This document shows positions 11,771-22,165 of a DNA stretch of 64,000 nucleotides, in pieces. The notes beneath the pieces were generated by a model. The model was not told the DNA's origin. It did no database searches and saw only the letters and a list, made by a program, of their open reading frames with translations. Source of the DNA: Dermatemys mawii (taxonomy: Eukaryota; Chordata; Testudines; Dermatemydidae); NCBI GenBank assembly GCA_007922305.1, contig ML677348.1:15329442-15393441 (forward strand), given 5' to 3'. The stretch's first letter is position 1, and each line of letters opens with the position of its first letter. The position numbers and the translations under genes were made by a program.

Positions 11771-13684
11771 TAGTCTTGTCTGCATGTCAATGGAGCTGCA
11801 TCTGTTTACACCATATCTGATTTTGTCCCTTCATGTAGAGTAAGTTTACACTGCAGTCACCACTAAGGTTTTCTTTACTGTATTGTGTGCGAACCTGTAT
11901 CCAATATAATAAAACAAAATAAATCCTAAAGAATAAAATGTAGAAACAATTAATGTTCTCTCTCTGTTGTGTAGAAGACATTTATTTTTCTTCGTTTATT
12001 GTTCATATAAATGGATCTGGATTCGGTGTGCTTCGTTTTTAGTTTTTCTGACCCTCGGAAGAAAAGCCTTTAAGCCTCTATGGTTGAGAGACTAGTTACT
12101 TTATCTAGCTTTGAATACAACCACTCTTAATGGTTGCTATTCCTGACAGTAGTGAATCTGGGAGGAACAGCAGTGATGTGGCTGAACACTGATGTGATGA
12201 CTTCATTCCAGCCCATGTTGCTTTCTCTCGTGGCACTTTTGGATGTGATATCATTGAGTACATGTGCATTTGATATACTTGGCTTCAGACAATTGGTTGG
12301 ATATTGGTAAAAACCTACAAACGAAAAGGTGTGCCAGATAATTCATTACACATCCAGATCTCTAATATGGGGGGTTTGGGGTCATTTTCATACTTGTCTA
12401 TTTCTCTTTCCCCCCATCTTTTAGTCTAAAGCTCACATGCAAACAAAAGAACACATCCAAACCTCAGCTCCTTTGGGGGCACAGTCCTTTCTGTTTCTCT
12501 GAAGCTCCATCCCTTTGAGGTTTGATCACTCCCCTCTCCTATCTCTCTCTCTCTCTTTGATGTTCATATTCACCTCAAAATACAATACACAATAAAGCCA
12601 GAGTCTCGGCTGCTGTAAATTGACATAGCCCATATGAAGTCAATGGAATAACCCCTGGTTTACATCTGAGAATGTGGCCCAATGAGCTTATGAATCAGTG
12701 ATCTCATTATTCTGCATGTTACCATATAACTCTAGCAGTTCTGTTGGCTCCCAGACCTGGAGAATTTTATATTTCCTGGCACAGCAAGAGTGAGAATTCT
12801 AGCAGGGTTGATTTAAGCTAACTTTTCACATACTTTTTAAGCAGCAGTGAACTCAGGATAGAAAGTTTGAGAAACCTGAGGATCCCGTTTACCAGTTTTG
12901 AATAATATGTGAGCAGGTTGCTCCTCCTTAGTTTTACTTAATCTAGTACAGGTGCAGAAATTAGCTGCACATAGATCTGAACTGTAGAACCATACAGCTG
13001 TTTCTTTTTACCGATCTCTAATCATTCTTTTGCAGTGTTTAATTATTTGCTCTGCATAACTATTGTTATGGAAGAAACTTGACAACCTGCATTGGCATCC
13101 CTTGCCTTTTTTCTGGGTTTACTAGAATGAGGTCACTCACATATGGAAACATTTAGATTATTGTATTAAATGAGATAGTTGGAAGTCTGTTATTTATAAA
13201 GAAGCTGAATATGCAAATGAATAACAAGTATATGTTCTTTACAGTCTCACTAAACAGTTTAAGGATAACTGATGATGTTGTTAGTTACAGCTTTGTTTTT
13301 TGAATTGCACTGTATTAAAGAAAGATTTGGATCTGCCCTTTCTGGGAACACAGTATTTCTGAGCATTACATTGTCGTCCTGTGAGTCAATGAGCATTTTT
13401 TGACACTGTAATATAATTCCTGATAATTATCACATTATTAATAATTATTTTATTATTGTATTTTTTTTAGTGCCTGAAAGGGGCTTTTTGGTTACGTACT
13501 TTCTGAAGATGCAGCATTCATATTATCTGGAGACAGTATTGGGGGTGGAGTGACCTGTATACTTAGGAGTTTTGATCCACAGTCTCATTAGTTCAAAAAT
13601 ATCTATAATTTTCCTGACTTGGTCAGATTAAATTTATTTTATGTTCTATGATCTAACTTAAATTACTCCTAATCGCAGAAATGC
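11771..13684. other. Unassigned AT-rich DNA
   Basis: No genes or clear elements. 12605-12670 carries one copy of the short palindromic repeat (see findings). 12543-12558 is a short (TC)n run. Confidence 0.35.
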
Positions 13685-13711
13685 AAAGTTAAGGATGAAA
13701 CTCCATCCTTA
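13685..13711 (+). repeat. 27-bp target-site duplication, left copy
   Basis: Starts aaagttaagg and ends ccatcctta. It is identical over all 27 bases to 14037-14063. The two copies bracket a CR1-type 3' end. Confidence 0.9.
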
Positions 13712-14036
13712 CATGCTCACACAACGCACAATCAACCTGTGGAACTCTTTGTCAGAGGATGTTGTGAAGGCCAAGACTATAACAGGATTCAAAAAAGAAC
13801 TAGGTAAGTTCATGGAAGATAGGTCCATCAATGGCTATTAGCCAGAATGGGCAGGGATGGTGTCTCTAGCCTCTGTTTGCCAGAAGCCGGGAATGAGCGA
13901 CAGGGAATGGATCACTTGATGATTACCTGTTCTTTTAATTCCATCTGGGGCACCTGGCATTGACCACTGTCAGAAGACAGGATACTGGGATAGATGGACC
14001 TTTAGTCTGACCCAGTATGGCCATTCTTAGGTTCTT
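13712..14036 (+). mobile_element. 5'-truncated CR1-family tail flanked by 27-bp TSDs
   Basis: The sequence runs through blocks typical of CR1 3' ends: 'ctgtggaactctttgtcaga', 'ggccaagactataacaggat', 'ggtccatcaatggctattag', 'cacctggcattgaccactgt', 'gacaggatactgggatagat', and ends 'cccagtatggccattcttag' + 'gttctt'. Exactly outside its ends lie perfect 27-bp direct repeats. The same family occurs on the minus strand at 32244, 42360, 59335 and 62516. Confidence 0.9.
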
Positions 14037-14063
14037 AAAGTTAAGGATGAAACTCCATCCTTA
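14037..14063 (+). repeat. 27-bp target-site duplication, right copy
   Basis: Perfect match to 13685-13711. Confidence 0.9.
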
Positions 14064-14479
14064 ATGGACCTTGAAAATAGCAACACATGTATGGCCATAT
14101 ACTGTTCCTCTAATGTGCTCAGAATTCCATCATTGGGAGGTGCCTATAGACTTCAAGGGCTTGACCCTGAACTGCTGATGTCAATTGGAATTTTACCATG
14201 GACTTCAGTGGGAGCAAAATCAGGCCTTTTACGGCTTGTAATGTTTTTGATCACAATCTACTGAAGCTTCAGCAATATCAAGGTCCATTAGTTTAAGGTC
14301 AGAGCTTAGAAAGAGAACCTTTACATTTTCTTTTGTTACAAATAGAAACATGACACAATCCAAAAGGGAAATCTGAAAGGGACTCTATTTGTAGCTGCTA
14401 TCAGCCATCTATCATAGCCTTATAATAATGATGAATAGAATCCCTTCTGGGAGCCAGCACCCTGGTCACTTAGAACACA
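14064..14479. other. Unassigned with an old repeat scrap
   Basis: 14130-14225 ends 'ggacttcagtgggagcaaaa' + 'tcaggcc', a dispersed amniote repeat motif. Nothing else recognised. Confidence 0.35.
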
Positions 14480-14775
14480 ACAAGCACTTGCTAGTTAGAG
14501 TACGAGGTAGGTAGGTAGTTTTACTGGGTTTTGAAGGTTAGTGGGGGATCACTTGTACCTGTCGAGAGTTTGATGAGCTAAGGAGGTAATTAGCTCACCG
14601 TCTGGATAGCTCAGAGAAGAATTTTAGCCGTATAAAAGGCTGAAGCGGGGAAGTGAGAGGAGGCCCCTTCTGTCTGCTGCTACATTGAATTGTACCTGGA
14701 GCAAAAGGTAAGAAATAATAATAAAAACACTTGGTGAAGATACCCTGGTGGAGTGTGTGCTGTTCAATCATCACA
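14480..14775 (+). mobile_element. LTR-like segment with TATA box, splice donor and polyA signal
   Basis: TATAAAAG at 14631-14638 is followed by a GC-richer leader, a consensus 5' splice site AAAAG|GTAAGAA at 14706-14717, AATAAA at 14720-14725 and a terminal ..ATCACA at 14775. A TATA box about 90 bp before AATAAA, ending in CA, is the layout of a retroviral or gypsy-type LTR. The 5' TG end and TSD could not be fixed, so a solitary host promoter with a first exon remains possible. Confidence 0.4.
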
Positions 14776-15134
14776 AGGGCTTCCCAGCCAGGATTTCCAG
14801 GGCTGGAGGTAGAGCCTGCTTACATTTCCCCTCTGCATAATTTCCTGTAACTGTGAAAATTTAAATAAATAAAAACAACAACATTGCTTAAAACCCATAA
14901 TATTCCAGATTTGTGAACACTTAAACTGATAAAGTTGGAAAAAATGCTTTAAAAATGTCAAAATTATAAAAAGAATAAAATCAAATTCTGTCAAGCATAA
15001 CTATGTAGTTCCGGTATGTATTATATTTTGCTACAATATGCATCACTTACCCACATTCATATAGTCCTTACTAAGTTAAAAGTCATATTAAACTCAGTTG
15101 ACTGAAGAGGATGGAGCATGATCTGGGGAGACAT
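14776..15134. other. Unassigned AT-rich DNA
   Basis: Nothing recognised. Confidence 0.35.
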
Positions 15135-15260
15135 TGTGGTTTGGGGAGCTGATCTGGGAGTCAGGAGCCTGAGTTCTAATTCCTGGCAGTACCATTAACC
15201 TGGTATACGACTGCAGGAAAATCACTCTACCTCCTGTGCTTCTGTTCCACTTCCATTCAT
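15135..15260 (+). mobile_element. MIR-like SINE core
   Basis: 'ctgggagtcaggagcctgag' followed by 'ttctaattcctggc', 'gcaggaaaatcactctacct' and 'cctgtgcttctgttcc' matches the diverged core of MIR-type SINEs. Confidence 0.55.
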
Positions 15261-15670
15261 TCTTACTTATCTTTCTTTAAACTGCCAGCTCTTTCTCTCA
15301 CTTTGGGTATGTCTACACTATGAAACTAGGTCAAATTTATGGAAGTCAATTTTTAGGACGCGATTTTATATAGTCAATTGCGCATCCACAGTTCTGTGAC
15401 TAGCATCGACTTTCGGAACGTTGCAGTGTGGGAAGCTATCCCACAGTGCCCGCAGTCTCCACTGCTCATTAGAATTCTGGGTTGAGCTCCCAATGCCTGA
15501 TGGGAAAAAAACATTGTCGTGGGTGGTTTGGGGTACATGTCATCAGTTGTCCCTCCCTCTGTGAAAGCAACGACAGGCAATCATTTCATACCTTTTTTCC
15601 ATGCAGACACCATACTGCTTTCAGCAGATGGCGTAGTATGACTGCTAACTGCCATCATCCATTTACTGCT

Positions 15671-16020
15671 TCCGTTGCAGCTCTGCTCTCCTGGTGCCAT
15701 GAATCCACTTCATAGGTCCTCTCATTGTTCTGTATAAATATTTATTCTCATGACATCCACCGCTTCCGCTGCAACTCTGCTCTCCTGCTCTCCTGGTGCC
15801 ATGAATCCACTTCACAGGTCCTTGCGTCATTCAGTATAAATATCTATTCTTCTGGCATCCACCGCTTCCGCTGCAACTCTGCTCTCCTGCTCTTGCCTCG
15901 AGTGCAAATTTCTCCATGTTGTCTGTCATGGGCTCCCGGGAACATGTGTTCTTCTTTGGGAAATGTGCGCGATGCTCACCATTGTCATCCAACACTTCTG
16001 CTGCAACTCTGCTCTCCTGC
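15671..16020 (+). repeat. Tandem duplication in the Harbinger 5' region
   Basis: Repeats of 'tccgctgcaactctgctctc' begin at 15671, 15765, 15867 and 15997. The first two intervals (94 and 102 bp) also share 'gccatgaatccacttca', 'aggtcct' and a 'tataaatatttattct' block. The 8-bp difference is an extra ctgctctc. The result is an artificially long ORF upstream of the transposase start. Confidence 0.8.
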
Positions 16021-16048
16021 TCTCCTGCAGATGCCATACACAGCAAGC

Positions 16049-16872
16049 ATGGAGCCTGCTCAGCTCACTGCTGCTGTTGTGAGCATTGTAAACACCTCAT
16101 GCATTATCCTGCAGTATGTGCAGAACCTGCAAAAGCAGGCTAGGAGGCGACAACAGCACAATCATTATAGTGATCACGACATGGACACAGACTTCTCTCA
16201 AAGCACGGGCCCTGGCAATTTGGACATCATGGTGGCAATGGGGCAGGTTCATGCTGTGGAATGCCAATTCTGGGCCTGGGAAACAAGCACAGACTGGTGG
16301 GACCGCAGTGTTGCAGGTCTGGGATGATTCCCAGTAGCTGCAAAACTTTCGTATGTGTAAGGGCACTTTCATGGAACTTTGTGACTTGCTTTCCCCTTCC
16401 CTGAAGCTCAAGAATACCAAGATGAGAGCAGCCCTCACAGTTGAATTAGCGTTGGGGATGTTGAAATGCCTTTAGTTATCCTTGGGGACCCAGCCTACTC
16501 CTTAATGCCATAGGTCATGAAGCCATACACAGACTCCCTGGATAGTAGTAAGGAGCAGTTCAACTATAGCCTGAGCAAGTGCAGAATGGTGGTATAATGT
16601 GCATTTGGATGTGCAATTGCTCTCTGGCGCAGTTTAGCTTAGACCTTAGTGAAACCAATATTCTCATTGTTATTGCTGCTTGCTGTGTGCTCCACAATAT
16701 CTGTGAGACTAAGGGGGAGACGTTTATGGCAGGGTGGGAGGTTGAGGCAAATCACTTGGCAGCCGATTACACAAGGCCAGACTCCAGGGTGATTAGAAGA
16801 GCACAGCTGGGTGCCCTGTGCATCACAGAAGCTTTGAAAACAGGTTTCATGACTGGCCAGGTTACAGTGTGA
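16049..16872 (+). pseudogene. Harbinger transposase (DDE_Tnp_4 type), internally deleted
   Basis: In PIF/Harbinger elements this nuclease excises and reinserts the element, together with the Myb-like protein. The start at 16049 gives MEPAQLTAAVV, a basic QARRRQQ stretch, an acidic DHDMDTD stretch and ETSTDWWDR, the usual N-terminal layout. The region near 16345-16440, read in shifted frames, has 'LQNFRM'- and 'MELCxLLSPSLK'-like words. At about 16443 the sequence jumps from the 'ALTVE' block to a 'GDxxxPxxxLGDPAYP'-like block, so the middle of the protein with at least the first catalytic Asp is gone. The C-terminal signature IAACCVLHNICETKGE (about 16669-16716) and REAL-like end are intact. 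A TAA inside the CAF motif near 16595 and frame changes confirm a pseudogene. Confidence 0.85.
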
Positions 16873-17124
16873 CAGTTCTGTTTGTTTCTTCTTGATGAAA
16901 ACCCACCCCCTAAGTTGACTCTACTTCCCTGCAAGCCAGCTGACCTCCTCCCTTCGATCACTGCTTTCAAAGGCAATAAAGTCATTCAAAATCATACATT
17001 CTTCATTAATTCATCACACAAACAGAGGGAAAACTCACAAGGTTGCCCGTGAGGAGCGGGTGAGGAGGGAAACACGGGTGGGGGGTGGAGGAGGGAAGGA
17101 CAAGGCCACACTACAGGTCAAAAA

Positions 17125-17964
17125 TTATTGAATGCCAGCCTTCTTTTGCTTGGGCAATCCTCTGGGGTGGAGTGGCTGGGTGCCCGTAGCCTCCCCACCC
17201 CACATTCTTGGGCATCTGTGTGAGGAGGATATGGAACTTGGGGAGGGTTGCAGGTGGTTATACAGGGGCTGCAGCAGTGGTCTGTGCTCCTGTTGCCTTT
17301 CCTCCAGCTCCACCAGATGCCTGAGTATGTTGGTTTGCTCCCACATTAGGCTCATTAGCCTCTGGGATGGAGATGATAGTGGGAACATAGAATCATTTGC
17401 AGCTGCGGGAGGAGAAAAGGGGAGAGTAGTATTTAAAAAGATACATTTTAGAGAACAAAGGGAAGACTATTTCACACTGAATCAAGCGATTCACATTGCA
17501 TAGCACATGTGCTTCATTCCTCCACCTCCACCAGGTGGCTAGTATCAGGGAAGTTCCCTCTCAGCCAAACATGAACAGCTCATCATGAACGGGCCTCCAT
17601 CCTCTGTGTGGCAAAGACTTTTAGAGTACCTCCAGGAGAGCTTTGTGGAGATGTCCCTGGAGGATTTCCACTCCATCCCCCGACACCTTAACAGACTTTT
17701 CCTGTAGCTATACTGATTTCGAATGCATCCCAAGTCTTCAGGGCAAATTAAACATTAAACATGCTTGCTTTTAAACCCTGTTTTATATTTACAAAGGTAC
17801 AAGCACCAGAGGTGCCTTCTCCAGCTTCATGGTCTAGGAGCTCGCCTTGGGAGGGTTGGGAGGACGCTTGTCCGCTGCACAGATTCTTCTCCCCATATAG
17901 CGCTCAGATCCAGTACCTCCTGTTCGGTCCATGCTGGAGCTCTTTTGTGATTCTGGGACTCCAT
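17125..17964 (-). pseudogene. Harbinger Myb/SANT-like protein, two exons, truncated
   Basis: Reading leftward from the ATG at 17964: MESQNHKRAPAWTEQEVLDL then SAIWGEESVQ, the first helices of a Myb_DNA-bind_4/SANT-like domain. This is the DNA-binding partner of Harbinger transposase. The rest of the domain is deleted and replaced by tail sequence rich in stops. A second block at about 17402-17125 follows a good minus-strand acceptor (pyrimidine tract, then cccgcag) and encodes SQRLMSLMWEQTNILRHLVE and a Gln-rich stretch, the usual C-terminal dimer-like helix. About 420 bp of intron/3' sequence separates the exons. The 123-codon plus-strand ORF over this region is its shadow. Confidence 0.75.
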
Positions 17965-18357
17965 GGTCATCTGTGCTGATGAGCTGTGCACGGTCGCCTG
18001 TGCTGATGAGCTCGCCAGGCTGGCCAAACAGGAAATGCAATTCAAAAGTTCCCTGGGGCTTTTCCTGTGTACCTGGCTAGTACATCTGAGTTGAGAGTGC
18101 TGTTCAGAGCGATCACAATGGAGCATTCTGGGATAGCTCCCAGAGGCCAATACCATTGAATTGCATTCGCAGTAACTCAAATTCAGAATAGCAATGCCGA
18201 TTTTGTCTCTACTACTCTTGCCGAGGTGGCATACAGAAACCGGTTTAAAGAGCCCTTTGAGTCGACAAAACCGGGTTGGTTGTGTGGACGGATGTAGTTT
18301 TATTTCGATATAATGTGGCTAAATTTGACATAATAGCATACTGTAGTACCTAGCATC

Positions 18358-18779
18358 GTGTACTTCAGTACCTAGTATGGTGGGATCCTGACCTTGGTTG
18401 GGATTTCTGAGTACTACTGTCTTACAAGTAACAATAAATTAACCAGTTAACTTTTGTATAGTGTTATGTAAGGTAATCGCTACTAACAGATTCCATTAGT
18501 TTGGTATTTTCTAAGAAGCAGGGTTTGGGAGTGGCCCTTCCTCTGCGGAGCTGACTCAAGTGTGAGTGTTTTCATCACTTAAATTCAAACTAGGACAGGA
18601 TGTCTTCCAAGCACTGCTCTCCCAGTTCTTTGCAAATAACTGAGGGAGTGGATCCTTTCAACAATTCAAACACAAATTCTGAGCACATCTGTTTTTATAG
18701 CAATTCATGCTAACAGCTGCCCAACTCCACACTTTCAGTGCCAGTTGTGTTGCGTGGGGAGGGCAAGCTAGTTATTACA
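18358..18779. other. Unassigned
   Basis: Nothing recognised. Confidence 0.35.
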
Positions 18780-18860
18780 TGGTCCTTCCTTGAGTGCAGA
18801 GGACTGGACTTGATGGCCAGATGAGGTCCCTTCCAATCCTACACTTTTATGATTCCATGG
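18780..18860 (+). mobile_element. CR1 3' terminus
   Basis: 'ccttgagtgcagaggactgg' + 'acttgatggccagatgaggt' + 'cccttccaatcctac' followed by 'tatgattccatgg' is a typical CR1 3' UTR end. Confidence 0.9.
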
Positions 18861-19961
18861 GATGCTGAGTAAGAAAAGAAATTCTTGGGGTCCAAAGTGA
18901 GATAGAGGGGAAGAGGGAGAAGCAACTTCAAAGACACAAATAGAATAGTCACAGAGGAATCTGGGAAAAACATAATTCCTGAGATATTAGATATTCTTGA
19001 GGGTTTGGAATCCAAAACCACCCTAGTCTGCTCATCTCTGCAGGATTCTAACCCTTATTGGTGCTGTAATAGGATCTACAGTAAAACTAGCCTATATTTA
19101 TATAAAAATACTTGGATCAACACTAAATATAAAAGTAATATAGCTGTAGATGTCTGCATCATGGGGCAGGACTTACATTTAGGGGATGAGGAGTGATATG
19201 AGCAGCAGCTTTAAGTTATGTGCCTCTTCTTCCAATTTGCTTCCATAAAGTAAGTAGCTCGCTTTCCTTAGAGTTCCATCTAGTTTTATGTGTTTGAAGG
19301 ATGCACACTTTCTCTTCACATAAAAGAGAAAAGAATACCAAGTTCATGGAGACTTACTATTGATAACAATTGCAGCTAGTGGCTGTTCTAAAATTCTGAC
19401 AAATTCCAAGATGTATGGGCTGTGAGTAAAGGCTGAACATGATCCATAGATGTGATAGTTTGACTTTATTATGACAAACGAAAGTGGAGTGAACAATAAA
19501 ATATTTACCAGTGGGGAATACTTTGGTTTGATGACTGTCCAAACCTTTTCAAAGTAGTGTGAATCATCCTTATTTTGTGTTATGGCTTCTTCACATGGTT
19601 TCTTTTGCATCTCCTGACCTTGAAAATAATTCCAGTTAGTGAAAGCATATGTCTGCATTCTTATGATATTTATCTGCCGATGTAACAAACCTTCTTAAGG
19701 AAGGGAAAAGAAGCAATCATCCCAGACATTTCCAATTGCTTTATTTTACAGCTACAAAATCTCAGTCAGTGGGGATACTGAGCAACAGGTCAGGCAGTAG
19801 GACTTTCTCAGGAAATGGAGAAGACAGTCAAGAGGAGGGGAAAGGTGGTAGTGAGCTGCTATTTACATAAGAATGGGTCATTGTTAGTTAAATGCCAAAA
19901 TAATCCAGATTCCAATTCTTATGAACATGAAACAAACTATTCTGGTAAATATGGTTATCTA
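18861..19961. other. Unassigned AT-rich DNA
   Basis: A 114-codon minus-strand ORF (19344-19688) has no recognisable domain, signal or neighbours; considered random. No element ends seen. Confidence 0.3.
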
Positions 19962-20049
19962 GCTGCATCCGACGAAGTGGGTATTAGCCCACAAAAGCTT
20001 ATGCTTCAATACTTTAGTTAGTCTTTAAGGTGCCACAGGACTCTTTGTC
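19962..20049 (+). mobile_element. Turtle-type SINE/LINE tail
   Basis: 'gctgcatccgacgaagtggg' + 'tattagcccacaaaagctta' + 'tgcttcaatactttagttag' + 'tctttaaggtgccac'. The second half repeats at 1-45. The block is a known high-copy type in turtles and other reptiles. Confidence 0.75.
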
Positions 20050-20104
20050 AGTAGCTGACTAAGTAGGTTGATTCCTAATTATAAAACCATCATCTGTCTG
20101 CTTC

Positions 20105-21592
20105 TAAGGGCTTGTCTACACCAGGCATTTTCACACTGGATTAACTTGAGTTAATTACAGCATACTAATTCCACATTTTCTGTGAATGCTGGAATCCTAT
20201 TTCAAAATGAACTCAGTTGAAGGGAAATTGAATTAGTTAGGTTTATTGTTCATGTGTACACAATGCTGACATGCACAACTTTTGCAATCCTTCACTGCTT
20301 TGTGGATGTGTGTTGTGGACCTGTTGTCCTGAAAAATGGAAGTTGGGATGGTGCTATGTAACCTGCCTATGGCTCCCTTAGTCTCTTCTTCCTAAGATAA
20401 AAGTTTCTGGGGTTGTTAAGGAAACACTAAAGGGTACGAATAGAATCTTCTGATAAAGTAATTGACATAGGCAGTAGTGTTTCCAAAATAAAGTCTGTAT
20501 TAAAGTAACTAATAATCCCTAATACAATATAATCTAAAAATGCTAAACAATGCACAAAATCCCTTACACAATTTCTTATTGCAGGTTAAAAAGCATTCAA
20601 ACTGCAATAGCATATTGTTTAAATGGTTAAATGGTTGCTCTTTGCCAGGGAATCATTTTAGAAATCCTAGGTTTTCATTGACCATGCTGAGGATCCACAG
20701 TATCCATCTCAGAGTGGACTGATTTTTGCTTATTCAGAATAAAGATTAGAAAAACAAAGTAGAGACTGGAGAATTTCTCTAGTAATATTGTCTCTTTACT
20801 TGTATGACCTCCACTACTTTTGGAGCAAGTTGACTGGATGTCCACTCCCCCACTTAAAAAACTGATATGGGGCCAGATTTGTGCATTCACTCCTATATTT
20901 CTCCAACTGACGTTGGTTTCCTGAGCCCAGCTGCATGGTGTGAAGCTGTTCCAGGGAAAGCTCCTATAGTAGCAGTTGCTTGGTGGTGTCCTCTTTGTCC
21001 TTGTCCTCCTTCTGTTGCAGAAACTGCTGCTGTTGGAGAAGGAGCTGCTGCTGCAGCTACACTATCTGCTCAGTGTTGAGGTGGGTGAAGTCCAAAACCG
21101 AAGCCAGATAATTTCAAGACCTCCAGTACAACTCAAGCAGCCTCTGCCTATTCACGGTTACCAGAAGAGCAGTGCGAAGCACTGCTGGGTCAATGCTGGC
21201 AGACAGCAATTCAAAAATGGCACTAGCCCACCCAGAAAGAGAGGCCACATGGGCTGAGGAGAGCAGAATCATGGCATTTTTTTAAAAAAAATTGCTCCCC
21301 AAGTCCCAGAATCCCCCTGGCTTCTGCTATGTATTCCACAATGCACAGTGAAAAAAATCCCAGAATTCACAGAGCTCAGCAGTGAAGCAAAGGACCACGG
21401 AATACCCTCTGAGAATGTCACATGATTAGTATGCAGCGAGCCCCCATCCTGTATATACAATATGATGCTAACTGAAAAAGAGCACCGCTGTCCTGTGCAC
21501 CCACTGTTAATGTGAGTTGTGTATTGTGCACGGATGCTTGTCAACCCATTGTGAATTAACTTCACATTCCTGTGTAAACAATGCCTTGGTGT
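20105..21592 (-). mobile_element. Decayed DNA transposon with about 40-bp inverted ends
   Basis: The left end (agggcttgtctacaccagg, cattttcacactggatt, gagttaatt) and the inverse of the right end (aaggcattgtttacacagga, atgtgaagttaatt) are a long imperfect inverted repeat. On the minus strand about 21252-20975, a broken frame reads IDPAVLRTALLVTVNRQRLL, ELYWRS, stop, SVLDFTHLNTEQIV, stop, then a Gln/Lys-rich coil. This looks like the N-terminal part of a transposase-associated protein of Harbinger type. No DDE motif is left. Two unrelated plus-strand ORFs here are shadows. Confidence 0.6.
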
Positions 21593-22074
21593 GATTTAGG
21601 AGTTTGAGGTTTGGCAAGACAATAAGGATGTAGCACATTTTAAACACTTGATGTAAAAAACCACATTGCTTAAAACTTCAAAAAATGTACTGCCTAAAGC
21701 ACTAGAAAAATATAAGAGGAACAATATGCAATAATAAAACTTTGATCTTTATTATTTTTTATCCTAGAATCTCAAGCATGAATGAATTAAGCCTCAACTC
21801 CCTCTTCCTCCCCTCAATATACTGAAGTGTTGTAGGTGAATATTAACACAATTTGGGGGTAGGGAAACTGTTATAGAAAAGTTAAGGACAAACCTGGATG
21901 TCTAAATCTAGTTAGACACTTAAAATAAGTGGTCTGATTTTCAAAGGTGCTTTCATTTAGAGTCAGGTGGAGCTCTGAGAGTTCAGATCCTTTGAAAATT
22001 AAACCACATATTTAAATATAACTTTTCTTGCCTGTTTTAATGCTCCCAAGTTTGAAAATTTTGGCTCAGGTGGC
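21593..22074. other. Unassigned
   Basis: AT-rich; nothing recognised apart from a 'ctgattttcaaaggtgcttt' scrap of a dispersed amniote repeat at about 21935-21960. Confidence 0.35.
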
Positions 22075-22165
22075 TTGCTCCAAGTGACACAGGAAGTCTG
22101 TGGGAAGGCCAGGAATAGAGCCTAGGTCTCACTGCCCTAGGCTTCAGCCACAAGAATTAGGTCTT
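22075..22165 (-). mobile_element. MIR-like SINE core
   Basis: 'ccaagtgacacaggaagtct' + 'gtgggaaggccaggaataga' + 'gcctaggtctcactgcccta' has the layout of the MIR core read on the opposite strand (cacacagcaagtcagtggcagagccgggaatagaacccaggtc). Confidence 0.55.

Larger units (their letters stand above)
15301..18357 (+). mobile_element. PIF/Harbinger DNA transposon, near full length but decayed
   Basis: The left end reads 'gggtatgtctacactatgaa' then 'gtcaaatttatgg'. The right end, inverted, contains 'gtcaaatttagccacattat' and 'cgtccacacaa', giving long degenerate inverted termini. Between them lie the two genes that define autonomous PIF/Harbinger elements, in convergent orientation: a DDE transposase (+) and a Myb/SANT-like protein (-). 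Both have internal deletions and stops. The 3-bp TTA/TAA target duplication is not identifiable, and the extreme right terminus seems eroded. Confidence 0.85.

Noticed and set aside
17132..17503. 123-codon plus-strand ORF
   Set aside because: Shadow of the Myb/SANT exon on the minus strand.
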